Assembly (NCBI RefSeq): GCF_003515775.1 | Contig: NZ_QWEI01000001.1 | Coordinates: 1-64,000, forward strand | Length of the DNA stretch: 64,000 nt | Reading direction: 5' to 3' | From: Ureibacillus yapensis | GTDB lineage: Bacteria; Bacillota; Bacilli; Bacillales_A; Planococcaceae | In this document: piece after piece, positions 63,504 through 64,000 of the stretch | Layout of the letters: each line of letters starts with the position of its first letter | Numbering within the stretch: the stretch's first letter is position 1 | Program-made: the position numbers and the translations under genes | Notes under the pieces: model-generated | What the model was told of the DNA's origin: nothing | Database searches by the model: none | What the model saw: the letters and a program-made list of their open reading frames with translations, nothing else

Positions 63504-64000
63504 TTAATAAAGATCAATCTCACGTTTTTTCATTCGAATCATCAGTTCATCAACGGCCACTTTAGGCTCTTTATCCGTAAATAAAATGTCGTAAAGGGCA
63601 GTGGTGATCGGCATCGGCACATCATATTTTTCAGATAATTGATAGGCTGCTTTTGTTGTTCTTACACCTTCCACAACCATGCCAACCTGATCTAGAACCT
63701 CTTGCAATTTCATGCCTTTTCCGAGCATATTTCCTGCCCGCCAGTTTCGCGAATGAATGCTTGTACATGTGGCGATTAAGTCTCCCATACCTGTTAACCC
63801 CGCAAAAGTAAACGGATTGCCGCCCATTTTCACGCCAAGACGGGTGATTTCGGCTAACCCTCTCGTAATAAGGGCCGCCTTCGCATTATCCCCATACTCC
63901 AAACCGTCCGAAATACCGGCTGCTAATGCAATGACATTTTTTAATGCTCCGCCCAGTTCTACACCTACCACATCATCATTTGTATAGACGCGGAAATAAT
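63504..64000 (-). CDS. gpsA: Glycerol-3-phosphate dehydrogenase [NAD(P)+], C-terminal part
   Basis: About 165 residues are visible; the 5' end is beyond the window. [22 protein letters not shown] holds the catalytic Lys region, GLAEITRLG and [14 protein letters not shown] the substrate site, and SRNWRAG the conserved loop. It makes sn-glycerol 3-phosphate for phospholipids. The internal ATG at 63971 is not the start. It is followed by yphE-yphF-spoIVA as in B. subtilis. Confidence 0.95.
   Translation of the reverse strand, partial: YFRVYTNDDVVGVELGGALKNVIALAAGISDGLEYGDNAKAALITRGLAEITRLGVKMGGNPFTFAGLTGMGDLIATCTSIHSRNWRAGNMLGKGMKLQEVLDQVGMVVEGVRTTKAAYQLSEKYDVPMPITTALYDILFTDKEPKVAVDELMIRMKKREIDLY

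Overview
The window looks like the chromosome of an endospore-forming member of the Bacillota, most likely Planococcaceae (Lysinibacillus/Ureibacillus-like). This rests on an AT-rich base composition, strong AGGAGG-type ribosome binding sites, TTG/GTG starts, genes for SpoIVA, GpsB, bacillithiol and menaquinone synthesis, and a gene order that follows the Bacillus subtilis gpsA-spoIVA-hbs-mtr-hep-aro-qcr-dapB-pan-dinG-asnS-ponA-recU-gpsB-rnpB segment almost throughout. Genus-level placement is inference from protein character, not a search.

Layout, left to right. At 1-320 there are three tandem strong promoters and an rRNA-leader-like sequence on the minus strand, so an rRNA operon probably begins just left of the window. 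At 695-6837 lies an accessory block: a large STAND/BTAD regulator and a dctPQM TRAP transporter operon. 7098-15787 is ypvA, ypsC, rnpB (RNase P RNA), gpsB and the mrfAB DNA-repair pair with yppE. recU and ponA (16038-19381) are on the plus strand. 19545-27373 holds ypoC-nth-dnaD, asnS, aspB-ypmB-dinG. 27601-28509 is an extra SDR oxidoreductase. 29010-36541 holds panBCD, with a long structured attenuator leader, then birA-cca-bshA and mgsA-dapB. 36953-41878 holds ypjC, a zinc-ribbon/HhH protein, a membrane-anchored PQQ quinohemoprotein, yugP and ypjA. 42038-46762 holds qcrABC and ypiABF. 46886-53140 is the aromatic amino-acid block aroC-aroB-aroH-hisC-tyrA-aroA, which lacks the trp genes found inside it in B. 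subtilis. 53410-59226 holds cheR, ndk, hepT-menG-hepS, mtrB and folE. 59724-64000 holds hbs, spoIVA, yphF, yphE and a partial gpsA.

Functionally the region mixes central anabolism (chorismate, Phe/Tyr, diaminopimelate, pantothenate, biotin transfer, folate, menaquinone), respiration (cytochrome bc, quinohemoprotein), cell-wall synthesis and division (PonA, GpsB), DNA replication and repair (DnaD, Nth, RecU, DinG-type helicases, MrfAB) and sporulation (SpoIVA).

The most unusual observations are: two genes, spoIVA and the HhH protein at 37829, whose only well-placed start codon is ATA; a panB leader with a candidate pan-type structured RNA and a perfect terminator; a GC-rich dispersed repeat family placed exactly at gene ends and ribosome binding sites; an unannotated 50-residue zinc-ribbon-like ORF at 31515-31667; the absence of bshB1 and of the trp genes from their usual places; and the quinohemoprotein insertion between ypjA and ypjC. 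No tRNA, complete rRNA, CRISPR array, phage or transposase gene was seen.
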